A program made the position numbers and the translations under genes. From assembly GCF_010500215.1 (NCBI RefSeq), contig NZ_JAAGOY010000004.1, positions 62,001-126,000 on the forward strand: 64,000 nt of DNA, read 5' to 3'. Below the pieces are notes generated by a model that saw only the letters and a list, made by a program, of their open reading frames with translations, had not been told where the DNA came from and made no database searches. Of this stretch, positions 53,110 to 62,041 are shown in pieces. Source of the stretch: Aliiroseovarius sp. PrR006 (lineage in GTDB: Bacteria; Pseudomonadota; Alphaproteobacteria; Rhodobacterales; Rhodobacteraceae). Position 1 is the first letter of the stretch. Each line of letters starts with the position of its first letter.

Positions 53110-53343
53110 TCAGGTTTTGTTCAACCGTGCGCGGCGGCCACCACGCCGTTTTGTCAGGCTCGATTTGCGCGCAGGCAATTCGTCCATGACGCGGGCGCGT
53201 TCGGCGTCACTCATGCCGGACCAGCCACCAATCTCTTCGATCGAGCGATAACAGCCGGTACAGATCCGGGCGTCCGGATGGACCACGCAGATCTTCACGC
53301 AAGGGCTTGCGATCTCGTTTCGTTTCCAGACGTCGTCTGTCAT
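53110..53343 (-). CDS. DUF1289 domain-containing protein
   Basis: This 77-residue protein has the DUF1289 pattern: [23 protein letters not shown], cited as Cys-x3-Cys and later Cys-x2-Cys, followed by [18 protein letters not shown]. The four cysteines could hold zinc or an Fe-S cluster. The C terminus is strongly basic ([18 protein letters not shown]). The function of the family is unknown. The ATG overlaps the ruvX stop (ATGA). Confidence 0.88.
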   Translation of the reverse strand: MTDDVWKRNEIASPCVKICVVHPDARICTGCYRSIEEIGGWSGMSDAERARVMDELPARKSSLTKRRGGRRARLNKT

Positions 53344-53807
53344 CCTAGATGCCTCAACCGGTCCAATACACCTTGAAGGATATACCCGGCGGCGACGTGG
53401 TCGATGACCTCGGCGCGACGCTTTCGAGACGTATCCGCCTCGAGCAGGGCGCGTTCTGCCGCCACGGTGGACAGGCGTTCGTCCCAGAAGCCGATGGGCA
53501 GGTCAGTCAGTTTTTCTAGATTGCGGGCGAAGGCGCGGGTGGATTGGCAGCGCGGACCTTCCGAGCCGTCCATGTTGCGGGGCAGTCCCAGCACCAGCCC
53601 GCCCAGTTGCCGATCTTTGGCAATCTCCAGCAGATGCTCGGCGTCCAGCGTGAATTTCTTGCGCTTGATGGTTTCCAGCGGTGTGGCCACCTGTCGGAAA
53701 CTGTCCGAGACCGCGACGCCGATCGTTTTGGTCCCCAAGTCCAGCCCGGCGAGGGCAGTCATTGGGGGCAGGGAGGCTGCGAACTCTTCGATGCTTTCAA
53801 AGATCAT
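53340..53807 (-). CDS. ruvX: Putative pre-16S rRNA nuclease / Holliday junction resolvase-like (YqgF)
   Basis: This 155-residue RNase H-fold protein processes the 5' end of pre-16S rRNA in relatives. It has [26 protein letters not shown] at the N terminus (first metal-binding Asp), [17 protein letters not shown] and [16 protein letters not shown] (second acid) and [14 protein letters not shown] at the end (last Asp). The ATG at 53807 overlaps the ccmI stop by four bases (ATGA), so ccmI, ruvX and the DUF1289 gene are coupled. Confidence 0.93.
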   Translation of the reverse strand: MIFESIEEFAASLPPMTALAGLDLGTKTIGVAVSDSFRQVATPLETIKRKKFTLDAEHLLEIAKDRQLGGLVLGLPRNMDGSEGPRCQSTRAFARNLEKLTDLPIGFWDERLSTVAAERALLEADTSRKRRAEVIDHVAAGYILQGVLDRLRHLG

Positions 53808-55060
53808 TGGGCAATCCCTGCCTGTTGGGCTGCTCGGTCCACGATGGTCAAAGCCTCGGGCTGGGTGGCAAAGACGGATTGTGCCTCGGCATAGATCTCG
53901 GCGGCTTGCTCTGTTTCGCCCACAACGCTGAGCGCCATGATCAGGCGTGCCCATTCTGCAGGGGTGCCGCCATAGGCCGCCAACCGGTCAGATAGCCGTG
54001 TGATCATGCTTTGGATCATCTCGGCGCGATCTTCTTCGGACATGTCCGAGGCGGCTTCGATATCGTCAGCCGTGGGACCGCTGAGGTCCGTTTCGGGGGC
54101 TGCAGGCGGGATATAGTCTTCGCCCGCAAGGGCTGCGAGGTCTTCGATCTGATCGCGAATGACAGGCCACCAATCCGCGTCTGTTGGTCCTTCCTCCAGC
54201 AGACGGCGCCACATACGGAAGGCCAGGTCCGGACGTCCGTTCTGGGCAAACATCAATCCGGTATTGAGGCGTGCGTAGGGGTGGCGCGGGTCGCGTTCCA
54301 GCGCTGCGCGCAGCATGGCTTCGGCGTCAGGGGACACAAAACCTCCGGCGGCATTGATCATCAACTCGGCTTGGCGTGCGAAATCATCCGCAGTCGCCGT
54401 GTCACCTTTGATTACAAGCAGTTGCCCCATGGCCTCTCGGGCTGCGACCATGTTGCCAAGGGCCGCTTCATGCTGGGCCAGAAGGTTCAACCCGCGGGGA
54501 TCTTCGGGGCGTCCGGCCACGGCTTGGCGCAGCCCATCGACCAGTTCAAGATAGTCAGCCGGAGCATCGATAGGAGGTCCGGCCCAGACCGGCATCTGCG
54601 CCTCTGCCTGCTCTTGCGAGGGGCGGTTCTGGCGTACTTCCTCACTGATCGCGATCCGTTTGGCGCGTCCGAAATCCGGGGCGCCAGGCACGCCGATGGT
54701 CCAATAAAGGCCGAAACTGCCGGCGGCCAGTATGATTGCGATGACCCCCATCGTCACACGTGTCAGGCCTTCGGGCGTATCCTTCGCGGCTTCACGGGCT
54801 TTGGCGGCTTTGTCCGCATCCAGAAGACGGCGCGAGATCTCAACGCGGGCGCGGTCGGCATCTTCTTTTGACACTGTGCCACGGGCAATATCACGATCCA
54901 GTTCAGACAGTTGGTCGCGATAGACCTTCATGTCTGACGTCATCGCGGCCTCATTATCCGAGGTGCCCTCGGGCGATACCGACAGCATCCGTCGCGCCAG
55001 AATTAGGATGGTCGCCAAGGTGGCTGCACCAATGATGGCCCAGAATGCCAAGTTATCCAT
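53804..55060 (-). CDS. ccmI: Cytochrome c biogenesis protein CcmI
   Basis: This 418-residue protein helps attach heme to apocytochrome c, presenting apocytochrome in the periplasm. It has an N-terminal membrane helix ([19 protein letters not shown]), the CcmI block [35 protein letters not shown] (cited as [13 protein letters not shown] and EISRRLL), a second helix ([15 protein letters not shown]), and a TPR-like periplasmic domain ([19 protein letters not shown]). The C terminus is acidic. GGAGG precedes the ATG at 55060. Divergent from soxB. Confidence 0.92.
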   Translation of the reverse strand: MDNLAFWAIIGAATLATILILARRMLSVSPEGTSDNEAAMTSDMKVYRDQLSELDRDIARGTVSKEDADRARVEISRRLLDADKAAKAREAAKDTPEGLTRVTMGVIAIILAAGSFGLYWTIGVPGAPDFGRAKRIAISEEVRQNRPSQEQAEAQMPVWAGPPIDAPADYLELVDGLRQAVAGRPEDPRGLNLLAQHEAALGNMVAAREAMGQLLVIKGDTATADDFARQAELMINAAGGFVSPDAEAMLRAALERDPRHPYARLNTGLMFAQNGRPDLAFRMWRRLLEEGPTDADWWPVIRDQIEDLAALAGEDYIPPAAPETDLSGPTADDIEAASDMSEEDRAEMIQSMITRLSDRLAAYGGTPAEWARLIMALSVVGETEQAAEIYAEAQSVFATQPEALTIVDRAAQQAGIAQ

Positions 55061-55283
55061 GTATCCTCCGCGCGGTTTTGCAATCAGCTGCTCACCCCAT
55101 GTAATGCGCCACGGGCGTTCGCAAAACCCCAGATCAGGGCCTGCGACAATCGGCATGCCGGAAAAGTGACGTGATTTGTGGATTATGTCGTCTTTTTCCG
55201 ATCAAATGACGCTGATCTTGGATGGTGTCATGTCGCTTCGGCGTAAAACCGACACAAACCGAAAACCCAAACAGGGGAATCGC

Positions 55284-56531
55284 ATGCGACGTTATTCGGC
55301 ATTTGCCATCGCGCGGGAAGCCGCGCGCTATCACACCGGATGGGAGCGGGCTTGGAAATCGCCCAAACCCAAGAAGAAGTACGATGTGGTGATCGTAGGG
55401 GCTGGGGGCCACGGGTTGGCCACGGCATATTATCTGGGCAAGAATTTCGGGATCACCAATGTGGCGATCATCGAAAAAGGTTGGCTGGGCGGCGGTAACA
55501 CCGGCCGTAACACCACCATCATTCGCTCGAACTATCTGCAGGATCCCTCGGCGGCGATCTATGAAAAGGCACGCTCTCTGTACGAGACGATGTCGCAGGA
55601 TCTGAACTACAACGTCATGTTCTCGCCCCGCGGCGTCATGATGCTGGCCCAGACCGAGCATGAGGTGCGCGGTTATGAGCGCACGGCACATGCCAACGCT
55701 CTGCAGGGCGTGAAGACCGAGTTCATCTCGCCCCAGCGCGTGAAAGAACTGGTGCCGATCATGAACATCAACGGCCCACGCTATCCCGTTCTGGGTGCGC
55801 TGTGGCAGGAGCGTGCGGGCACCGCGCGTCACGATGCTGTGGCATGGGGCTATGCCCGTGCGTGTTCCGACATGGGCATGGATATCATCCAGAAATGCGA
55901 AGTCACCGGCGTGCGTCAGGCAAACGGCGTAGTCACGGGTGTCGACACCACACATGGTCAGATCGACTGTGACAAACTGGCGATGGTTGTCGCGGGTAAT
56001 GCGGGTCACTTGGCCGACATGGCTGGCTTCCGTCTGCCGATGGAAAGCGTCGCGCTGCAAGCGCTGGTCTCCGAGCCGATTAAACCCTGCATCGACGTGG
56101 TGGTCATGGCCAACACTGTGCACGGCTATATGTCCCAGTCCGATAAGGGCGAGCTTGTGATTGGCGGCGGCACCGACGGGTTCAACAACTACACCCAGCG
56201 CGGATCGTTCCACCATGTGGAAGAAACCGTGCGCGCACTGGTCGAGACCTTCCCCATTATCTCGCGCCTGAAAATGCTGCGCCAGTGGGGCGGCATCGTG
56301 GACGTGACCGGAGACCGCTCGCCCATCATCGGCAAAACGCCACTGGGCAACTGCTTCATCAACTGTGGTTGGGGCACCGGCGGCTTCAAATCGATCCCCG
56401 GGTCGGGCTGGGCCATGGCCGAGACCGTTGCGAAGGGTGAGCCGGGATCGCTGGCGGCCGAGTTCGGCCTGAACCGCTTCTCTGAAGGACGCTTCATTGA
56501 TGAAAGCGTGGCTGCGGGGGTGGCGCACTGA
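55284..56531 (+). CDS. soxB: Sarcosine oxidase beta subunit
   Basis: SoxB is the catalytic flavin subunit of the heterotetrameric sarcosine oxidase, which demethylates sarcosine to glycine. The 415-residue protein has FAD-binding VVIVGAGGHGLATAYYLG near residue 35, the IIEKGWLGGGNTGRNTTIIR block, and the C-terminal GGIVDVTGDRSPIIGKTP with INCGWGTGGFKSIPGSG. GGGGAA precedes the ATG at 55284. The 223-base gap upstream, shared with the divergent ccmI, must hold its promoter. It leads the operon soxB-soxD-soxA-soxG. Confidence 0.96.
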   Translation: MRRYSAFAIAREAARYHTGWERAWKSPKPKKKYDVVIVGAGGHGLATAYYLGKNFGITNVAIIEKGWLGGGNTGRNTTIIRSNYLQDPSAAIYEKARSLYETMSQDLNYNVMFSPRGVMMLAQTEHEVRGYERTAHANALQGVKTEFISPQRVKELVPIMNINGPRYPVLGALWQERAGTARHDAVAWGYARACSDMGMDIIQKCEVTGVRQANGVVTGVDTTHGQIDCDKLAMVVAGNAGHLADMAGFRLPMESVALQALVSEPIKPCIDVVVMANTVHGYMSQSDKGELVIGGGTDGFNNYTQRGSFHHVEETVRALVETFPIISRLKMLRQWGGIVDVTGDRSPIIGKTPLGNCFINCGWGTGGFKSIPGSGWAMAETVAKGEPGSLAAEFGLNRFSEGRFIDESVAAGVAH

Positions 56532-56601
56532 TGGCACTGACAACCGTAATTCAATCTTTCCGCGCGGCGCAGTCGCGCAACCAGTTGAAAGGAGCTGCAA
56601 A

Positions 56602-56925
56602 ATGCTGATCCTTGAATGCCCATACTGCGGCGTGATGGCCGATGAAACGGACCTGCATGGCGGTGGCGAAGCGCATCTGAAGCGCTTTGGTCCCGGCTCG
56701 TCCGATGATGACTTCGAGACCTATCTGTTCCACCGCAAGAACCCGAAAGGCGTTCACTTCGAGCGCTGGCGGCATGTCTCGGGCTGCGGCAAGTGGTTCC
56801 ACGCGGCGCGCAACACGATGACGCTTGAGGTCTACGGCACCTATCCGGCCCAGACCTATGAGCCGCCGAAAGATCTGGTCGCCAAGATCAAGAAGAAACA
56901 TCCTGAGTGGGGGGGCTACGAATGA
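56602..56925 (+). CDS. soxD: Sarcosine oxidase delta subunit
   Basis: This 107-residue small subunit binds zinc and joins the other chains. The cysteines and histidines are visible as LECPYCGVMADETDLHGGGE at the N terminus and SGCGKWFHAARNTMT in the middle. GAAAGGAG precedes the ATG at 56602. It is 70 bases after soxB, and its stop overlaps the soxA start (ATGA at 56922-56925). Confidence 0.95.
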   Translation: MLILECPYCGVMADETDLHGGGEAHLKRFGPGSSDDDFETYLFHRKNPKGVHFERWRHVSGCGKWFHAARNTMTLEVYGTYPAQTYEPPKDLVAKIKKKHPEWGGYE

Positions 56926-59900
56926 GCACCCGTCTGGCACAAGGCGGTCGTCTGATCGACCGTTCGAAACCGAAAAACTTCACCTTCAACGGCAAACGCA
57001 TGAAGGGGTACGAGGGCGACACGCTGGCCGCAGCGCTTCTGGGCGAAGACCAGATGCTGATGGGCCGGTCGTTCAAATACCACCGTCCGCGTGGTGTTGT
57101 GGCCTCCGGCGCGGAAGAACCGAATGCACTGGTCAATCTGGGGCAGGGCGAGCGCTTTGAACCCAACCAGCGCGTCACCACGACCGAGCTATTTGACGGT
57201 CTTTATGCGACCTCGCAAAACCACTGGCCGAGCCTAGAGTTCGACGTGGGCGTGGTGAACAACTACGCCGCGCGCTTCCTGCCGGCGGGTTTCTACTACA
57301 AGACCTTCATGGCGCCGAAAGCGGCGTGGAAACACGTGTTTGAGCCGATCATCCGTAAATCGGCTGGTCTGGGTCAGGTTCCGACCGAGGCCGATGTAGA
57401 TCGCTACGAGCACTACTACTACCACACCGATGTTGTGATCATCGGCGGCGGTGTGGCCGGTCTAGCCTCGGCTCTGGCCGCTGGTCGTTCGGGTGCGAAA
57501 GTGCTGATGATGGAGCAAACCCATCACTGGGGCGGTCGTGCTGCCGTTGACGGCGGCGAGATCGACGGTCAGTCGGTTGATGCATGGATCGACGCAGCCG
57601 TGGCCGAGCTTGAGGGCATGGAGAACGTCACCCTGCGCACACGCATGATGGCTTCGGGCGTCTATGACCACGGCTATGTGCTGGGCTACGAGCGTGTGGC
57701 TGATCACACCCCGGGCGACGGACGTCCGCGTCACCGCCTGTGGCGCATCCGCACCAAGCAGATCGTGACCGCCACTGGCGCGATCGAACGTCCGCTCTCC
57801 TTCGCGGGCAACGACATTCCCGGCGTCATGCTGGCCTCGGCTGTGCGCGACTATGCGGTGAACTGGGGCGTCTCGATTGGCGACCGCACCGTGGTTGTGA
57901 CCAACAACGATGACGGCTATCGCACCGCGCTGACGCTGAAAGAGGCCGGGATGGAAGTGCCTGCTGTTCTTGATGCGCGCGCAGAAGCCACCGGCCCGCT
58001 GGCCGAAGCCGCGCGTGCTGCTGGCATCCGCGTTGAAGCCGGTAAAGCCATCGCCAAAGTACATGGTGGCAAGCGCGTCACCGGCGTGTCGGTCTGCTTG
58101 CAGGCGGGCGAGGGCTCGACCTTGGAAGAGATCAAATGCGACGCGGTCGCCATGTCCGGCGGCTGGTCCCCGGTCGTGCATATGTGGTCGCATTGCGGCG
58201 GTAAGCTGATCTGGGACGAGGCACAGGCCCATTTCCGCCCTGATCCGAACCGCGCACCGACCAGCCATGACGGCGAAGCGTTCGTTGTGACCGCAGGCAC
58301 GGCTTCGGGCGCGATGTCGCTGGCCGAGACGCTGGAAGACGCTTACGCCGCAGGCAAGGCTGCGAGCAAAGCGGCAGGTGGCAAGGCCATCCGCAAGGCA
58401 GGCCCGAAAGCTGAAGCCGAGGCCGAACAGCCGATGGCCCCGGTCTGGATCATGCCGCAGGGCGCAGGTCCGCAGAAGCGCATGAAGATGTGGCTGGATT
58501 ACCAGAACGACGTGAAGGTTTCGGACGTTCAGCTGGCTGCGCGTGAGGGCTATGAAAGTGTCGAACACACCAAGCGTTACACCACGCTGGGTATGGCGAC
58601 CGATCAGGGTAAGCTGTCGAATATCAACGGCTTGGCAGTGCTTTCGGACGCTCTGGATCAAGAGATCCCGACCACCGGCACCACCACCTTCCGCCCTCCC
58701 TACACGCCGATCAGCTTCGGTGCGATTGCAGGCGAAGCCCGCCACGAAATCTTCCAGCCGATCCGTCGCACGCCGATGCATCAGTGGCACGAAGATGCGG
58801 GCGCTTACATGGAGCCCGTCGGTCATTGGCGTCGTCCCTACTGCTATGCCAAGCCGGGTGAAACCAACGAGCAAGCGGTGCATCGCGAGGTACTGAACAC
58901 CCGCGAGAACCTCGGCCTGCTGGACGCGTCCACGCTGGGTAAGCTGATCGTGAAAGGCCCGGATGCGGGCAAGTTCATGGACATGATGTACACCAACATG
59001 ATGTCGAACTTGGCGATCGGGAAATGTCGCTATGGCCTGATGTGCTCGGAAAACGGGTTCCTGTCGGACGATGGTGTTGTCGCCCGGATCGACGAGGAAA
59101 CATGGCTTTGCCATACCACCTCGGGTGGTGCTGACCGCATCCACGCGTGGATGGAAGAATGGCTGCAGACCGAATGGTGGGACTGGAAAGTCTATGTCGC
59201 CAACGTGACCGAGCAGCTGGCGCAGGTTGCCGTAGTTGGCCCCAACGCCCGTAAGGTGCTGGAAAAGCTCGGCGGTATGGACCTGTCCAAGGAAACGCTG
59301 CCCTTCATGCAGTGGGCTGACGGCAAAATTGGCGAATTCGACGCACGCGTCTATCGCATCTCGTTCTCGGGCGAACTGTCCTACGAGATCGCCGTTCCCG
59401 CCAGCCAAGGTCGCGCCTTCTGGGATGCGTTGCTAGAGGCTGGTGAAGAATTCGGCGTGATGCCGTATGGCACCGAGTGTCTGCACATCATGCGCGCCGA
59501 GAAGGGCTTTATCATGATCGGCGACGAGACTGATGGCACCGTAATCCCGCAGGATCTGGGGCTGAACTGGGCGATTTCCAAGAAGAAGGAAGACTTCCTT
59601 GGTAAGCGTGCTCAGCAACGCTCGCACATGACCGATCCCGAGCGCTGGAAACTGGTGGGTCTGGAAACGCTGGACGGGTCTGTCCTGCCGGACGGCGCCT
59701 ATGCAGTGGGCGAGGGTAACAATGTCCACGGCCAGCGCAACATGATCGGGCGCGTGACCTCGACCTATTATTCGCCGACGCTGAAAAAAGGCATCGCGAT
59801 GGGTCTGGTTTTGCACGGTCCCGACCGTATGGGCGAAGTGATCAGCTTCCCCACGGTGGATGGCTCGAACACGGTGATCAAGGCGCGGATCTGTGATCCG

Positions 59901-59939
59901 GTCTTCTATGACAAGGACGGGGAGAAGCAGAATGTCTAA
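56922..59939 (+). CDS. soxA: Sarcosine oxidase alpha subunit
   Basis: The 1005-residue alpha subunit combines several modules. First is an N-terminal ferredoxin-like segment (FTFNGKRMKGYEGDTLAAAL, SFKYHRPRGVVASGAEEPNA) of about 100 residues. Next is a Rossmann dinucleotide domain starting near residue 172 (VVIIGGGVAGLASALAAGRS) with a C-terminal part ATGAIERPLSFAGNDIPGV. After a linker rich in Ala and Lys comes a C-terminal GcvT-like folate-binding domain (GLLDASTLGKLIVKGPDAGK onward) that captures the methyl group as 5,10-methylene-tetrahydrofolate. The gene overlaps both soxD and soxG, so translation is coupled. Confidence 0.97.
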   Translation: MSTRLAQGGRLIDRSKPKNFTFNGKRMKGYEGDTLAAALLGEDQMLMGRSFKYHRPRGVVASGAEEPNALVNLGQGERFEPNQRVTTTELFDGLYATSQNHWPSLEFDVGVVNNYAARFLPAGFYYKTFMAPKAAWKHVFEPIIRKSAGLGQVPTEADVDRYEHYYYHTDVVIIGGGVAGLASALAAGRSGAKVLMMEQTHHWGGRAAVDGGEIDGQSVDAWIDAAVAELEGMENVTLRTRMMASGVYDHGYVLGYERVADHTPGDGRPRHRLWRIRTKQIVTATGAIERPLSFAGNDIPGVMLASAVRDYAVNWGVSIGDRTVVVTNNDDGYRTALTLKEAGMEVPAVLDARAEATGPLAEAARAAGIRVEAGKAIAKVHGGKRVTGVSVCLQAGEGSTLEEIKCDAVAMSGGWSPVVHMWSHCGGKLIWDEAQAHFRPDPNRAPTSHDGEAFVVTAGTASGAMSLAETLEDAYAAGKAASKAAGGKAIRKAGPKAEAEAEQPMAPVWIMPQGAGPQKRMKMWLDYQNDVKVSDVQLAAREGYESVEHTKRYTTLGMATDQGKLSNINGLAVLSDALDQEIPTTGTTTFRPPYTPISFGAIAGEARHEIFQPIRRTPMHQWHEDAGAYMEPVGHWRRPYCYAKPGETNEQAVHREVLNTRENLGLLDASTLGKLIVKGPDAGKFMDMMYTNMMSNLAIGKCRYGLMCSENGFLSDDGVVARIDEETWLCHTTSGGADRIHAWMEEWLQTEWWDWKVYVANVTEQLAQVAVVGPNARKVLEKLGGMDLSKETLPFMQWADGKIGEFDARVYRISFSGELSYEIAVPASQGRAFWDALLEAGEEFGVMPYGTECLHIMRAEKGFIMIGDETDGTVIPQDLGLNWAISKKKEDFLGKRAQQRSHMTDPERWKLVGLETLDGSVLPDGAYAVGEGNNVHGQRNMIGRVTSTYYSPTLKKGIAMGLVLHGPDRMGEVISFPTVDGSNTVIKARICDPVFYDKDGEKQNV

Positions 59940-60486
59940 CGCTGTATCCGCACTCCAAGGCGCGTCGTTTGACGGCTATTGTAAAGTCGAAGAGGCTGGC
60001 CTGACCGGCATGATCACCCTGCGCGGTGATCTGGCCTCGGACGGTGTTGCCAAGGCGGTGAAAGCCGTCACGGGCGCCGCCATGCCGGGGCAGGGCGAGG
60101 TCACAGAAGGTGCCAAAGGCCGCGTTGGCTGGATGTCACCTGACGAACTTCTGCTGATCGTTGATCACGCCGACGCCGCCGCCATTGTCGAAGCTGCGAC
60201 CGCATCGCTGGGTGACGAGCATTCGCTGGTCGTTAACGTCTCGGACGCGCGCGCAGTGTACCGTGTGAAGGGTGCCGCCTGCCGCGAAGTGATCGCCAAG
60301 CTAGCGCCAGCCGACACCTCGGTCATGCAGCCCGGCATGCTGCGCCGCACCCGTATCGCGCAGATCCCGGCCGCCTTCTATCTGGAAGATGACGAGACAG
60401 CTGTTCTGGTCTGCTTCCGGTCGGTTGCGCAATACGCGTTCGACCTGCTGAAAGACGCAGTCGAGCCTGGTGGAGAGGTCTTTTGA
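59932..60486 (+). CDS. soxG: Sarcosine oxidase gamma subunit
   Basis: This 184-residue subunit completes the heterotetramer. It resembles a folded half of the GcvT domain: MITLRGDLASDGVAKAVKAV, RVGWMSPDELLLIV, VVNVSDARAVYRVKGA, then CREVIAKLAPAD and VCFRSVAQYAFDLLKDAV. The ATG at 59932 overlaps the end of soxA by eight bases. A terminator follows at 60561-60595. Confidence 0.94.
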   Translation: MSNAVSALQGASFDGYCKVEEAGLTGMITLRGDLASDGVAKAVKAVTGAAMPGQGEVTEGAKGRVGWMSPDELLLIVDHADAAAIVEAATASLGDEHSLVVNVSDARAVYRVKGAACREVIAKLAPADTSVMQPGMLRRTRIAQIPAAFYLEDDETAVLVCFRSVAQYAFDLLKDAVEPGGEVF

Positions 60487-60560
60487 TGATCTCTTGACCA
60501 GCTTCTGATCACGTTTTCCGATAAACGGATAAATGTGTTTCAGGCGCGGTCATTTTATCA

Positions 60561-60595
60561 ACGCCCGCCGCGTCTTTCGCTGGCGGGCGTTTTCG
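60561..60595 (+). terminator. Rho-independent terminator after soxG
   Basis: ACGCCCGCC pairs with GGCGGGCGT around GCGTCTTTCGCT and is followed by TTTCG. It lies 75 bases beyond the soxG stop. Confidence 0.8.
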
Positions 60596-60640
60596 TTGAG
60601 AACGACGATCAAATCACTGATCCGCCAATTAACAGCGATT

Positions 60641-61066
60641 TCAGTCTACCAATCCCAGTTGCCGCGTGATCGTCGCGCTGTCGTAATAGTCGCGGCCTTC
60701 CACAACCAACCCATCCTTGACCCGCATCACCGAGCAATACCGGACCTCGGCACGTTTGCCCGTTGGCGGGAAGTCTCCGAGGCTGGAGCGAAGCACCCCA
60801 GTGTGGGTGCCCGTGTTGCGAAATTCGACAGTGGCCCATTCCCCGCATTGGCTAACGATAACGTTTTCAACCTTGCAAAGCCCGTCTGGAAACGCCTCTC
60901 GCCACCGATGATAATCGGCCTTATAGGCGTCTTTTCCGGCTAGTTTCTCATGCCGTGCTATATCTTCGAAATCACAATCTTTGGCGATAACCGCCGCACC
61001 GCGGTCGGGGTCGCGCATGTCCCAAGATTCATGGAATTGGCGAACAATTTTTTCCGTTGGATGCAT
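60641..61066 (-). CDS. SnoaL-like / ester cyclase family protein
   Basis: This 141-residue NTF2-fold protein resembles SnoaL-like ester cyclases: KIVRQFHESWDMRDPDRGAAVIA near the N terminus, DCDFEDIARHEKLAGKDAYK, and TVEFRNTGTHTG with GDFPPTGKRAEVRYCSVMRV later. Polyketide cyclases of this fold are one option, but no polyketide genes are near, so a general small-molecule binding or isomerase role is as likely. The ATG at 61066 is preferred to the GTG at 61093. It converges on soxG and is divergent from sodB. Confidence 0.75.
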   Translation of the reverse strand: MHPTEKIVRQFHESWDMRDPDRGAAVIAKDCDFEDIARHEKLAGKDAYKADYHRWREAFPDGLCKVENVIVSQCGEWATVEFRNTGTHTGVLRSSLGDFPPTGKRAEVRYCSVMRVKDGLVVEGRDYYDSATITRQLGLVD

Positions 61067-61270
61067 TTCAAATAGCCTTTCCTTTGAGTGCACCAGTGCC
61101 TGATCCTGCGCTGGCGCTTGATTGAATTATGACCATTTCTTGAAATCGAACAACTCAGGCGCCCGATCTTGAACTTTCAAAAGCGTCGGTCGAGGGTAAT
61201 CTGGTGTGGGGGTGGAATGCCTAGGCAAAGACGCAGATTGTGTTTTTCGGTGATTTTCATGATGTGACCC

Positions 61271-61299
61271 TTGACCATCCCACCCGCGCTGCCCCATCT
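61271..61299 (+). promoter_or_regulatory. Sigma-32-type promoter of sodB
   Basis: TTGAC (61271-61275) is followed by 16 bases and CCCCATCT (61292-61299), the RpoH consensus for the -10 box. Transcription would start near 61306, about 34 bases before the ATG. RpoH-type sigma factors drive oxidative-stress genes in Rhodobacter, so stress control of sodB is plausible. Confidence 0.55.
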
Positions 61300-61339
61300 A
61301 GAACCAGAACAGAAACACGCATTGAACAGGGGGCCCAAT

Positions 61340-61939
61340 ATGGCTTTTGAACTTCCCGATCTTCCTTACGCCCACGACGCTCTGGCCGAGTTCGGCATGT
61401 CGGCTGAAACCATGGAGTTTCACCACGACCTGCACCACAAAGCCTATGTCGACAACGGCAACAAGCTGATTGCTGGCACCGAGTGGGAGGGTAAGACCCT
61501 CGAAGAGATCATCGTTGGCACCTATGACGACAAAGCTGTCGCGCAGAACGGTATCTTCAACAACATCTCGCAGCTGTGGAACCACAACCAGTTCTGGGAG
61601 ATGATGGGCCCGGGCAAGGTCGCCATGCCGGGTGAGCTGGAAAAAGCGATCACCGAAAGCTTCGGCTCGGTCGACGAGTTCAAGTCGCAGTTCTCGGCTG
61701 CTGGCGCGGGTCAGTTCGGCTCGGGCTGGGCGTGGCTGGTGAAGAACGCCGACGGTTCGCTGGCTGTGACCAAGACCGAAAACGGCGTGAACCCGCTGTG
61801 CTTCGGCCAGACCGCTCTTCTGGGCTGCGACGTGTGGGAGCACTCGTACTACATCGACTTCCGCAACAAGCGTCCGGCCTACCTGTCGAACTTCCTCGAC
61901 AACCTGGTGAACTGGGAAAACGTGGCTTCGCGCCTGTAA
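61340..61939 (+). CDS. sodB: Superoxide dismutase (Fe/Mn family, Fe-type)
   Basis: This 199-residue cytosolic enzyme dismutates superoxide. The metal ligands are seen as His in MEFHHDLHHKAYVDNGN, His in NNISQLWNHNQFWEMM, and Asp/His in GCDVWEHSYYIDF. The Gln in ISQLWNH favours the iron type over the manganese type. GGGGG lies near the ATG at 61340. A terminator follows at 61978-62007. A heat-shock-type promoter lies upstream at 61271-61299. Confidence 0.96.
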   Translation: MAFELPDLPYAHDALAEFGMSAETMEFHHDLHHKAYVDNGNKLIAGTEWEGKTLEEIIVGTYDDKAVAQNGIFNNISQLWNHNQFWEMMGPGKVAMPGELEKAITESFGSVDEFKSQFSAAGAGQFGSGWAWLVKNADGSLAVTKTENGVNPLCFGQTALLGCDVWEHSYYIDFRNKRPAYLSNFLDNLVNWENVASRL

Positions 61940-61977
61940 CCCATGCGGGCGTGATGCCCGAGATCACAAGATTAGAT

Positions 61978-62007
61978 GCGGCTGCCCCTTGGGTGGCCGC
62001 TTTTTTT
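61978..62007 (+). terminator. Rho-independent terminator after sodB
   Basis: GCGGCTGCCC pairs with GGGTGGCCGC around CTT (with a central bulge) and is followed by seven T. It lies 38 bases beyond the sodB stop. Confidence 0.85.
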
Positions 62008-62041
62008 GTGCCAAGTCTTCCGGGAAGGGCAGGAGGGCCGC

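Noticed and set aside
55134-56600. A minus-strand frame across soxB
   Set aside because: Antisense shadow of the flavoprotein gene.
57462-59408. A long minus-strand frame of about 650 codons inside soxA
   Set aside because: It is antisense to a well-conserved gene and follows its codon bias; no family features.
61067-61270. Additional gene upstream of sodB
   Set aside because: Only short frames with no family features; it is the divergent regulatory region.
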